Positions 1 through 5,198 of a DNA stretch of 5,305 bases are shown in pieces. The translations under genes and the position numbers were made by a program. The DNA is from Sivonenia sp049582005 (GTDB lineage Bacteria; Cyanobacteriota; Cyanobacteriia; Gloeobacterales; PMM-0068): the NCBI GenBank assembly GCA_049582005.1, contig JBAUTB010000221.1, forward strand, positions 1-5,305. The letters are read 5' to 3'. Each line of letters opens with the position of its first letter. Positions within the stretch are counted from its first letter, which is position 1. The notes beneath the pieces were generated by a model. The model had not been told where the DNA came from. It was given only the letters and a program-made list of their open reading frames with translations, and did not search any database.

Positions 1-670
1 TGCAAGTGATTTGGATTTTGGTAGGAATAGCCATCTTTTGAATCTCCTGAGCGGTCAATGGAGTTGCTTGGACCTGTGCTTCTACCTGGTGAGCTTTGAC
101 TACACGCGGGGAATTACCCGTAAACTGGGGCTTAATTTTTTGTTGCTTTGCCCCTTTACCAAACTGTTGATGAGCCGATTTTGGCGGTTTTACCCGTGGA
201 GGTGGATCAAAGGGGCCTTCGGCACGGACCACCACAAAGGCTCCGTCTCTAAACTCCGCTTCCAACTCCCAGAATTTAGCATTGGGCTTCGGGGCTTCGG
301 GCCACTGGACAGACACAAGATGAAACAACTTCTGATCTTTCTTGCTGCGTATATGGTTTCGGTAAATGACTATGAAGGGCATCCCCAGATAGTCCTGCCA
401 ACAACCCTTCAGCACGAAGGGACTGACAGGTGATTCCGTCACACAGGTGAGGTGAAAGCTGGGTTTTCCCTGCCAAAGCTTTGGATACGCCCGAAAGCGC
501 TGTATCTCTCCTGGGATATGCTTCTTCAGGACTAGAGGAGAGACAAATACCGGAAAAGAGGTCTCTCCCATATGCAGGAGAGGACGGGAATTTGATAGCT
601 CTAAGATGCCCTCAACTGTGCCGATGGCTTGATAGATGCGCTCTGTCTGTTCTGTCGTCGGTTCACTCAT
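1..670 (-). CDS. Unrecognised protein, 3' end beyond the window (partial)
   Basis: The minus strand is open from an ATG at 670-668 to the left edge: 223 codons without a stop, and the true C-terminus lies outside. I do not recognise the family. Residues 1-150 look soluble and beta-rich, with alternating hydrophobic stretches (for example GMPFIVIYRN near 96-105 and GAFVVVRAEGPFDPPP near 143-158), compatible with a small barrel or OB-like fold. Residues about 155-215 form a low-complexity linker rich in Pro, Lys, Gln and Ala (PPPRVKPPKS, GKGAKQQKIK). The last visible residues (TPLTAQEIQKMAIPTKIQITC) look like the start of a second domain. There is no signal peptide or membrane segment. An A/G-rich stretch (AGGTAAAGTAGG) lies upstream of the ATG but is a poor ribosome site. 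The gene lies 51 bp downstream of the GNAT gene on the same strand, so co-transcription is plausible. Open frames on the opposite strand here read as shadows. The CDS is well supported; its function is unknown. Confidence 0.82.
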   Translation of the reverse strand, partial: MSEPTTEQTERIYQAIGTVEGILELSNSRPLLHMGETSFPVFVSPLVLKKHIPGEIQRFRAYPKLWQGKPSFHLTCVTESPVSPFVLKGCWQDYLGMPFIVIYRNHIRSKKDQKLFHLVSVQWPEAPKPNAKFWELEAEFRDGAFVVVRAEGPFDPPPRVKPPKSAHQQFGKGAKQQKIKPQFTGNSPRVVKAHQVEAQVQATPLTAQEIQKMAIPTKIQITC

Positions 671-721
671 CTTAAAAACCTACTTTACCTATACTTACGC
701 ATTCCAACAAACACCAACCCT

Positions 722-1201
722 TCAATTTGGGGAACTATCGAGAGAGTATTTTAGAACTACATCAGTTGGATCATGTGTCACACCAGGATGGTTTTCTTCG
801 ACAGTTCCCAAATTGATAAATCCAAATTTTTCGTAAAATCTTAAGGCTCCACGGTTCTCTCTATCCGTGAAAACCCAAAGTTCTTTAAACTTGTATTCTT
901 TAGCAATCTTTACAAGATCTCTCAACATCTGGGTTCCCAAACCTCTACCCCGAAAGCCAGGCCGAACACCAAACCAGCCTATCCAACCTACACCTATGGG
1001 AGTATGGACCTGACGATAAAGACCAATTACCCCTATAGCTTCTTCATTAGCTTTGGCAATATAAACCTCCCAAAAGGCTAGAGGGTATGCCCTTTGCCCA
1101 ATACCACACCAATGAAGCATTGATAGGCTGAATTGATCTCCAAACTCCAGTTCCTGAAGTAACGGGATAAAATCAATAATATTTCTGGTTTGCACAAGCA
1201 T
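722..1201 (-). CDS. GNAT family N-acetyltransferase
   Basis: A 159-residue single-domain protein, a normal length for a GNAT enzyme, which transfers the acetyl group of acetyl-CoA to an amine on a small molecule or protein. The acetyl-CoA signature is clear: beta strand 4 (GWIGWFGV, residues 72-79) leads into R84-x-x-G87-x-G89 of motif A, followed by helix 3 (TQMLRDLVKIA). Motif B follows: strand 5 (ELWVFTD, 107-113), then N116 and the ALRFYEKFGF helix-turn (119-128), typical of the C-terminal half of the fold. Residues 54-62 (EAIGVIGLY) match strand 2/3. The substrate cannot be read from sequence; the N-terminal part (LHWCGIGQRAYPLAFWEVY) carries the variable substrate-binding region. The start is an ATG; the only Shine-Dalgarno-like stretch (CAGAAGAAT) sits in a 17-bp inverted repeat. 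It lies 74 bp downstream of the PrmA-like gene on the same strand. The family call is secure; the substrate is unknown. Confidence 0.93.
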   Translation of the reverse strand: MLVQTRNIIDFIPLLQELEFGDQFSLSMLHWCGIGQRAYPLAFWEVYIAKANEEAIGVIGLYRQVHTPIGVGWIGWFGVRPGFRGRGLGTQMLRDLVKIAKEYKFKELWVFTDRENRGALRFYEKFGFINLGTVEENHPGVTHDPTDVVLKYSLDSSPN

Positions 1202-1203
1202 AT

Positions 1204-1220
1204 TCTTCTGTCACAGAAGA
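1204..1220. promoter_or_regulatory. 17-bp inverted repeat over the GNAT ribosome site
   Basis: TCTTCTG-TCA-CAGAAGA is a perfect 7-bp inverted repeat with a 3-base centre, ending two bases before the GNAT start codon. On the minus-strand transcript it contains the only purine-rich ribosome-site candidate. A second, mutually exclusive hairpin (AGAAG-ATGA-CTTCT, 1215-1228) shares one arm. It could be a protein operator or an RNA hairpin that hides the ribosome site. The symmetry is seen directly; the role is inferred. Confidence 0.35.
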
Positions 1221-1275
1221 TGACTTCTACAAAGGACGAAGATATTTCCGGTTTGTGTCAGCAAACGTAAGAGAA

Positions 1276-2145
1276 TTACCGTTCGCAGAATTGTCCAATC
1301 AGACAGACCCAAGCACCTTCACATAGTTTGACTTGCTCCATCCAACCACGAATAGACAACGCATCTTCCACTTTGGGTAACTCATCTTCGGTAAAGCCAC
1401 TGAAAATAGCTGTCCCCATTGGCTTCAGCAATCGGACAAATTCATCGGCCAAGTCTATGATCACCAGCGCAGAAATATTACAGACTAGAGTGTCTACTTG
1501 TTCATGCAGCTGCTCGGTGCTTCCTACTTTGACTTCAGCGCGATCAATCACGTTATTAAGAGCAAGATTGGAACAGGTCGCACGAACTGAAGGCAAATCG
1601 AGATCCACAGACCAACAATAATCTGCCCCAATTAGCAGAGCAGTACTTGAGAGTACGCCAGACCCACAGCCGATATCGGCAACCCCCCCTAGCCGTTCTT
1701 GCTGTTCGATAGCGATCAAGCTTAGGCGGGTCGATGGATGCTCACCTGTGCCAAAGCCAATCCCCGGTTCAAGCTGGACAACGTTAAGCCCGTTTGCAGG
1801 AGGGGTAAGCCATGGGGGGCAAAGGAGCAGGTTTCTCCCTACCCTTCGTGGCTGGCACTGCTTTTGCCACTTCTCAACCCAGTCTTCATTATCTTGCTGC
1901 CGCCAGGTGATCGTGGCTTGTGGGAACTGGGAACGGAGGTTTATTCCCCAACTTTCGATGTACTCGATCTTTATGTCGCCGTCCAGGTAGCCTATGATCC
2001 TTAGTCGATTGGAACAAACCTCACGGAAGCATCTACCCGCGCTGAACTCTGAAATTCGCCAGTTGAGTATTTCTTCCAGCTCTGTCTCTGCCGACGAGGC
2101 TATCGTCTCTGCTGTAATAACCCAGTTTTTCTGCATTGGCATCAT
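1276..2145 (-). CDS. prmA: PrmA-like (ribosomal protein L11 methyltransferase family) SAM-dependent methyltransferase
   Basis: A 289-residue protein with the layout and length of PrmA, which methylates ribosomal protein L11 using S-adenosylmethionine. It has an N-terminal alpha/beta substrate-recognition domain (about 1-90), a linker (WVEKWQKQCQPRRVG, about 89-103), and a class I methyltransferase domain. Diagnostic motifs are EPGxGFGTGEHPST (126-139), the SAM-binding loop DIGCGSG (157-163), an acidic strand end (SVDLDLPSV, 179-187) and the post-strand-4 motif CNIS (222-225). It departs from usual PrmA at several conserved places: GFGTG rather than AFGTG, HPST rather than HPTT, DLDLPS where D-x-DP-x-A is normal, and NIS rather than NIL. 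It may be a diverged paralogue acting on another protein. The frame extends to a TTG at 2148, directly followed by ATGs at 2145 and 2142, with another at 2136. I prefer an ATG because TTG adds nothing; a weak GGA precedes it. It lies 26 bp after the HTH-fusion gene. Family call strong; substrate uncertain. Confidence 0.83.
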   Translation of the reverse strand: MMPMQKNWVITAETIASSAETELEEILNWRISEFSAGRCFREVCSNRLRIIGYLDGDIKIEYIESWGINLRSQFPQATITWRQQDNEDWVEKWQKQCQPRRVGRNLLLCPPWLTPPANGLNVVQLEPGIGFGTGEHPSTRLSLIAIEQQERLGGVADIGCGSGVLSSTALLIGADYCWSVDLDLPSVRATCSNLALNNVIDRAEVKVGSTEQLHEQVDTLVCNISALVIIDLADEFVRLLKPMGTAIFSGFTEDELPKVEDALSIRGWMEQVKLCEGAWVCLIGQFCER

Positions 2146-2171
2146 CAATCCAAAAATAATGAAGTGGTTAA

Positions 2172-3131
2172 TTAATTAAGGTGCCTTCTTCTGATCAATG
2201 ACAATAAATCACTCTTAGAGGAGAGCTTAAGAATGTAAAGTGGATACCCCCCTGCCATTTGTGGCCCCTCTTTCGCCCGAATGAATGAGAATCGCTCAAG
2301 TATTTTTTCTCCCTCATTTGACACTGCAAGGGCCAAAATCTTTACAGGAAAAGTGACATAAGGACTTTCCATCCACATGTTCATTCCAATAGACAAAAGC
2401 TGATAGATAGGATTCCTTTTGCTTCTACGAAAAATATCTTTTAAGAATAGACCAGAGGCATACCAAATAGAGCAGGGCTGTTCTTGACAACTAGCAACTG
2501 TTTTGATTGATAATTTCTCGGTCATAATCTGACCGTTGGAAAACTGATTTGCACTCTCGTCTTCAACTGGATGTATCGTTAAGACCCCTACCATCTCATC
2601 ACCACAGTACAAAGCCTTATAGCCAAATTCAAATGCCTCCCACCAGGAGTACTCGATAGAGAACGGAATCATGTCTTCTCCAAAGACAGATTCGGCAATT
2701 TGTCTAGATTTTCGAAGTTCCTCCGTGTTGTGAATATGGCAAACGGTGATTTCCAGTTCTGCACTCATTTCGTCAATATAGTTGAGAAGTCTAGGTTTCC
2801 AAAACTTATCATCCAGAGTTGAAAGTTTTTGGATGATGGGCAAGCTGGATTGAAGAAGCAGGTCTCTATCAGGAATCTGGGTTTCTAAAACCTCTCCTAA
2901 ATCTAGTTTCAGCGCTTCACAGAAGATTTTAAAGTTCTCCCGATCTATCGGCTCTCCTCGAAGAAATCTGCGCAACGGCTGCACGGTAATCGTTCGATGA
3001 TGCTTTTCCACTAGACGCAGGACAAACTGGGATTGCGTTAAACCAGTGCGTTTAAAGGATTCACGAGCCTGAGAAAGTCTTTCATTACTCAGCCTGAGTG
3101 ACCTTGAAGAGACCTCATCGTGAAAAGACAT
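2172..3131 (-). CDS. HTH DNA-binding domain fused to a GNAT-like acetyltransferase domain
   Basis: A 319-residue two-part protein. Residues about 15-85 form an XRE-like helix-turn-helix of the cyanobacterial style: ERLSQARESFKRTGLTQSQF, then TITVQPLRRFLRGEPIDREN and FKIFCEALKLDLGEVLE, matching the family pattern T-x-x-x-F-L-x-G-x-x-I/V-x-R-x-x-F-x-x-x-C-x-x-L-x-L. Residues 86-125 are a helical linker. Residues about 126-303 follow GNAT order: ITVCHIHNTEELRKSRQIAESVFG (strand 1 and helix 1, shown only by position 128-151), YKALYCGDEMVGVLTIHPVE (171-190), WYASGLFLKDIF (223-234), KILALAV (264-270) and a FERFSF-like end (EKILERFSFIRA, 275-286). The usual R/Q-x-x-G-x-G acetyl-CoA loop is missing, so activity is doubtful; it may be a ligand sensor. 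The start is ATG with no Shine-Dalgarno. It heads the leftward gene set and sits beside the 22-bp tandem repeats, so autoregulation is likely. HTH call firm; GNAT call moderate. Confidence 0.8.
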   Translation of the reverse strand: MSFHDEVSSRSLRLSNERLSQARESFKRTGLTQSQFVLRLVEKHHRTITVQPLRRFLRGEPIDRENFKIFCEALKLDLGEVLETQIPDRDLLLQSSLPIIQKLSTLDDKFWKPRLLNYIDEMSAELEITVCHIHNTEELRKSRQIAESVFGEDMIPFSIEYSWWEAFEFGYKALYCGDEMVGVLTIHPVEDESANQFSNGQIMTEKLSIKTVASCQEQPCSIWYASGLFLKDIFRRSKRNPIYQLLSIGMNMWMESPYVTFPVKILALAVSNEGEKILERFSFIRAKEGPQMAGGYPLYILKLSSKSDLLSLIRRRHLN

Positions 3132-3175
3132 GATGTTTTGAGGGAGACAAGGACTACTTCTAGCACAGATCCCGC

Positions 3176-3219
3176 AGATAGCTAATACCTAAGTAATAGA
3201 TATCTAATACCTAGCTAAT
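3176..3219. repeat. Two tandem 22-bp repeats with an internal palindrome; candidate operator
   Basis: Units at 3176-3197 and 3198-3219 match at 19 of 22 positions; both carry AGATA(G/T)CTAATACCTA followed by a variable pair and TAAT. A 26-bp imperfect palindrome (3189-3214, 11 of 13 pairs) is centred on TAGATATCTA across the unit junction. The 22-bp period is about two helical turns, so both units face the same side of the DNA. They lie between the divergent HTH-fusion gene and the small gene at 3282. The simplest reading is a binding site for the HTH protein controlling both directions; an iteron-type site is an alternative. The repeat is seen directly; the operator role is inferred. Confidence 0.6.
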
Positions 3220-3281
3220 GCATCCTAACCTCTTGCTGACTGCCAAAATTGCATCAATCTCCAAATTCAGGGAAGTTGCTC

Positions 3282-3623
3282 ATGAGTAGAGCCTACATTC
3301 GCTTTCTGACAATAGAAGACTATTTAGGTTATTTGAGGGCACACAATCTAAAGGAAACCCACCTAGAGCTTTCTTGGGAACAGTCCAAGGGGAGCAGAGA
3401 TGACATTTTATTTCTTGCCATTGCAAGTGCCAACGTATCAGACAAAATTGCACAATGCACTATTTTTCTTGGGAAGGAATCAAGCTTATCATTAATCGGA
3501 AAAAATGAGTCTAAGAATGCTGGAACAAATGCAAAAATAAAGGATCAATTTGAATCAATCCAATCTAATTTACAGCTAACGGGATGGGTAGTGTTTCCAG
3601 GAAGTTGGTCATTCACTGATTAG
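3282..3623 (+). CDS. Small hypothetical protein, 113 aa
   Basis: A 113-residue acidic-to-neutral soluble protein that I do not recognise. It begins MSRAYIRFLTIEDYLGYLRA, continues with a Glu/Trp segment (LELSWEQSKG), a hydrophobic strand (DDILFLAIASANV, about 40-52), another (AQCTIFLG) and ends in an aromatic tail (TGWVVFPGSWSFTD). There is no signal peptide, membrane helix or known catalytic motif. I chose the ATG at 3282 because AGGGA lies 8 bases upstream (3269-3273); the frame also extends to a TTG at 3249 lacking any ribosome site. It is divergent from the HTH-fusion gene, sharing the 22-bp repeat region. Its last 11 bases overlap the 3' end of the putative rep gene on the other strand. 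Composition is AT-richer than the prmA region and like rep, so it may belong to the replicon backbone. Reality is likely but not certain; function unknown. Confidence 0.6.
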   Translation: MSRAYIRFLTIEDYLGYLRAHNLKETHLELSWEQSKGSRDDILFLAIASANVSDKIAQCTIFLGKESSLSLIGKNESKNAGTNAKIKDQFESIQSNLQLTGWVVFPGSWSFTD

Positions 3624-4704
3624 CTAAGCGAATTTTTTCAGGGTTTACTTGAATCTCAATATTAGGAGTTTTACCCTTTCCGGCTATTTCATGTGCTTTT
3701 AAAATATATCCCTCTTCTTTTAACTCATCTACTGTTCGCCAAAAAATTTCATTATTTCGAGCGCCATTGCTACCAAACAAAGCAAGCTTCTTAAATAGGC
3801 GTGGCTTAGATATAATTAAGGACTGTTCTTTTTGAGCCTTATCCCAAATGAGGCGGCTAGCAAGAAAGGTAATCATCCGTATTTTATATTCAAACTTTGA
3901 GTTGCGATGCGGACTTTGCTTGATATCAATTCCTTCTGCAAAAAGTAATGGAGTTTCACCCCCAGAAGAATTTTCAAACTCCAATACAACATTATAACTA
4001 TCTGCTAACTCATAAGTGTAGTCAGCAGCCTGTAGTAAATCAAAGTCTCGTGATAGATTCTTTATTATATAAGATTTTATACGAAGTATGCTCTTGACCA
4101 TAACAAGAGCATCTCTTCTCTTCCCATTACGCAAAGAACGAGCAAAAACTAATTCTGTTCTATGCAAAGCAACTAAGTCTTGATTGATTTGAGAACGAAG
4201 CTTTGAATCGAATGTACCTCTTTTCGAGCGAGTATAGCCTAAAGCCTCGAGCAAGTCATTCGAGTCAAAAGCTACTTCAGGCCCATTTTCTTGCTGAGCG
4301 GCTAGACGATATAAATAGAGGGTAATTGCTACCTGTCTAGGATTTAAAAAAGTTAGCAATGCCATGAATAAACGCTGAATTCTCCTGTCTTGTATCTTTT
4401 CTAAGTTTTTGTTTACGCCCTCTGACATACAGTTCTGGAAATTCAATTTTGAATACTCTTCTTGAAGTTGCTCCCATTCTTGTTGAGTAAAATTATCTAG
4501 AGGGATGCGCCGAGTTATTGGCAATTCACCATCTGCATCTGAAGTGGAATTTGCTCCACATCGCATCTCTAGATAGTGTCCCCCATCATCTGAACGGAGG
4601 ATAGGCTGGTGCACATCAGGATTTTTTAGAGGAGAAGCGGCGTTCGGAAGAATCATAAGGAGGGTGCCGTCTACCTCAAACATAGATTTTTTCTTCTCCA
4701 ACAT
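3613..4704 (-). CDS. Putative plasmid replication initiator protein (Rep)
   Basis: A 363-residue protein from the ATG at 4704. I infer an iteron-binding replication initiator from architecture and position. Two winged-helix-like segments are visible: the first at about 121-215 (LNPRQVAITLYLYRLAAQQ, FDSNDLLEALGYTRS, FDSKLRSQINQDLVALHRTE, then a basic wing with SLRNGKRRDAL), the second at about 270-355 (EYKIRMITFLASRLIWDKA, ISKPRLFKKLALFG, EIFWRTVDELKEEGYILKA). This paired arrangement resembles RepE/RepA/TrfA-type initiators, although I do not see an exact family signature. The N-terminal 90 residues are acidic and probably not DNA-binding. Iterons begin 100 bp upstream, which is the strongest support. 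The start is unsettled: the frame opens at a TTG (4764) after an in-frame TAG, with ATGs at 4704 and 4683; the latter has GGAGAAG 9-12 bases upstream. The gene is AT-rich compared with the prmA cargo. A large HTH regulator is the main alternative. Confidence 0.68.
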   Translation of the reverse strand: MLEKKKSMFEVDGTLLMILPNAASPLKNPDVHQPILRSDDGGHYLEMRCGANSTSDADGELPITRRIPLDNFTQQEWEQLQEEYSKLNFQNCMSEGVNKNLEKIQDRRIQRLFMALLTFLNPRQVAITLYLYRLAAQQENGPEVAFDSNDLLEALGYTRSKRGTFDSKLRSQINQDLVALHRTELVFARSLRNGKRRDALVMVKSILRIKSYIIKNLSRDFDLLQAADYTYELADSYNVVLEFENSSGGETPLLFAEGIDIKQSPHRNSKFEYKIRMITFLASRLIWDKAQKEQSLIISKPRLFKKLALFGSNGARNNEIFWRTVDELKEEGYILKAHEIAGKGKTPNIEIQVNPEKIRLANQ

Positions 4705-4729
4705 AGCCAAGAAACCTAAGACTGACCGA

Positions 4730-4738
4730 ATACTAGCA
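4730..4738 (-). promoter_or_regulatory. Weak candidate extended -10 for rep
   Basis: On the minus strand TGC-TAGTAT resembles an extended -10 element and would start a transcript near 4723, just before the ATG codons at 4704 and 4683. No good -35 is at the expected distance; TTGACT at 4764-4759 is 23 bases away, too far. If real, it would exclude the TTG at 4764 as the translation start. Confidence 0.2.
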
Positions 4739-4767
4739 GAAGGTAGAAAAAAATCAGCAGTCAACTA

Positions 4768-4792
4768 CCCCCACAGCATAGGCGGATGGGGG
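4768..4792. repeat. Short inverted repeat CCCCCA / TGGGGG upstream of rep
   Basis: CCCCCA (4768-4773) and TGGGGG (4787-4792) are inverted with a 13-base centre, between the iterons and the rep start codons. It could be a binding site for Rep or a leader hairpin, but it is short and shares no sequence with the iterons beyond G/C runs. Confidence 0.25.
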
Positions 4793-4803
4793 CTTGTGAA
4801 TAA

Positions 4804-4951
4804 TTCCTTGCGTGGGTCCCGCGTATGATTTCCTTGCGTGGGTCCCGCGTATACATTTTGGAAACTCAATTTTAGAAACCTTGCCCAGGTTGATTTTAGA
4901 AATTCCTTGCGTGGGTCCCGCGTATGATTTCCTTGCGTGGGTCCCGCGTAT
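4804..4951. repeat. Four iteron-like direct repeats in two pairs (putative replication origin)
   Basis: Four identical 23-bp units lie at 4804-4826, 4830-4852, 4903-4925 and 4929-4951, all in the same orientation. The core is CCTTGCGTGGGTCCCGCG, preceded by TT and followed by TAT. Within each pair the units repeat every 26 bp with a GAT or similar spacer; the two pairs are 99 bp apart. Each unit contains an imperfect palindrome, CG-T-GGG-T-CCC-G-CG. Same-orientation repeats beside an initiator-like gene are the hallmark of iteron-regulated plasmid origins, where Rep binds to open the DNA and where extra copies restrain copy number. A spurious frame through them encodes a repeated peptide and is not a gene. 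Repeats are certain; the origin function is inferred. Confidence 0.85.
4855..4902. repeat. AT-rich ATTTT(A/G)GAAA repeats with a degenerate iteron between the iteron pairs
   Basis: ATTTTGGAAA (4855-4864) and two exact ATTTTAGAAA copies (4869-4878, 4893-4902) fill the gap between iteron pairs. Between the last two is AACCT-TGCCC-AGGTT (4877-4891), an inverted repeat that also shares CCTTGC with the iteron core. This AT-rich block is a reasonable place for duplex opening or for a host protein to bind. The repeats are seen; the role is inferred. Confidence 0.5.
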
Positions 4952-4964
4952 AGTCCGCTCAGGT

Positions 4965-4995
4965 CAAGGGTTTAGCCCTTGTCGGCTTATTTTTT
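4965..4995 (+). terminator. Weak hairpin followed by a T-run
   Basis: CAAGGG-TTTAG-CCCTTG (4965-4981) forms a 6-bp stem with a 5-base loop, followed eight bases later by six T residues (4990-4995). The gap between stem and T-run makes it a poor rho-independent terminator for rightward transcription; it may instead be a structural part of the origin region. Confidence 0.3.
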
Positions 4996-5021
4996 CAGTG
5001 CTAAGGTTTCTCTCAGATAGC

Positions 5022-5057
5022 AAAAGACCGCTCTAGGTGGCACTAGAACGGCCTCTT
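5022..5057 (-). terminator. Rho-independent terminator for leftward transcription
   Basis: Arms 5022-5036 and 5043-5057 flank a 6-base loop. As minus-strand RNA all 15 positions pair, three of them as G-U wobbles, and the stem ends in UCUUUU. As plus-strand RNA the same three positions become A-C mismatches. That asymmetry argues the functional RNA is the leftward one. It would stop leftward transcripts before they reach the iterons and rep, and could be the 3' end of a short antisense RNA starting near 5221. Confidence 0.65.
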
Positions 5058-5124
5058 GAGTTTTATCTACAAGCCACTGCTGGTTTTTCCTTTCCCGGAT
5101 TCAGCAGGGTGATCGACCAAATCT

Positions 5125-5167
5125 GGAGTCGTAGTGACTCCCCCTCAAAACGCTTGTAACCCAAGCG
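5125..5167 (+). promoter_or_regulatory. Two leader hairpins upstream of the right-edge gene
   Basis: GGAGTC-GTAGT-GACTCC (5125-5141) and CGCTTG-TAACC-CAAGCG (5151-5167) each have a perfect 6-bp stem and 5-base loop. CCCCT at 5141-5145 could alternatively pair with AGGGG at 5186-5190, the ribosome site of the next gene, giving a possible translation switch. GTAACCCA occurs both in the second hairpin (5156-5163) and across the start codon (5192-5199). Stems are seen; regulation is inferred. Confidence 0.35.
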
Positions 5168-5198
5168 CTATTTCGCACAAAGTTCAGGGGCGTAACCC

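Larger units (their letters stand above)
4705..5198. other. Putative origin and control region without a clear gene
   Basis: This stretch of about 490 bp carries no convincing coding frame; the one longer open frame (about 4812-5036, plus) merely translates the iterons. It contains, in order, the uncertain 5' end of rep, a CCCCCA/TGGGGG inverted repeat, the four iterons with AT-rich repeats between the pairs, a weak hairpin with a T-run, a strong minus-strand terminator, and two leader hairpins. I saw no clear DnaA-box match (TTATNCACA). Together with rep it reads as a compact plasmid replication region. Confidence 0.6.

Noticed and set aside
11..433. Plus-strand open frame of 140 codons
   Set aside because: It begins with TTG, has no ribosome site and lies opposite a 223-codon minus-strand frame with far more protein-like composition.
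688..717. Minus-strand promoter TTGGTG-18-TATAGG ahead of the left-edge gene
   Set aside because: Both hexamers are weak and the gap is short, so operon read-through is as likely.
1251..1266. GTTTG-TGTCAG-CAAAC hairpin between the PrmA-like and GNAT genes as a terminator
   Set aside because: Only a 5-bp stem and no T-run on either side.
1738..2004. Overlapping plus-strand frames opposite the PrmA-like gene
   Set aside because: The minus-strand protein has clear methyltransferase motifs across the whole stretch.
4804..4951. CRISPR array
   Set aside because: Only four repeats, with 3-bp spacers inside pairs and one 50-bp gap; the layout fits iterons, not repeat-spacer units, and no cas gene is present.
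4979..5007. Plus-strand promoter TTGTCG-17-TAAGGT
   Set aside because: The -10 matches consensus poorly and the pair overlaps the weak hairpin; not good enough to list.
4812..5036. Plus-strand frame encoding a repeated GPAYDFLAWVPRI peptide
   Set aside because: The peptide repeat is only the translation of the iterons; there is no support for a real gene.
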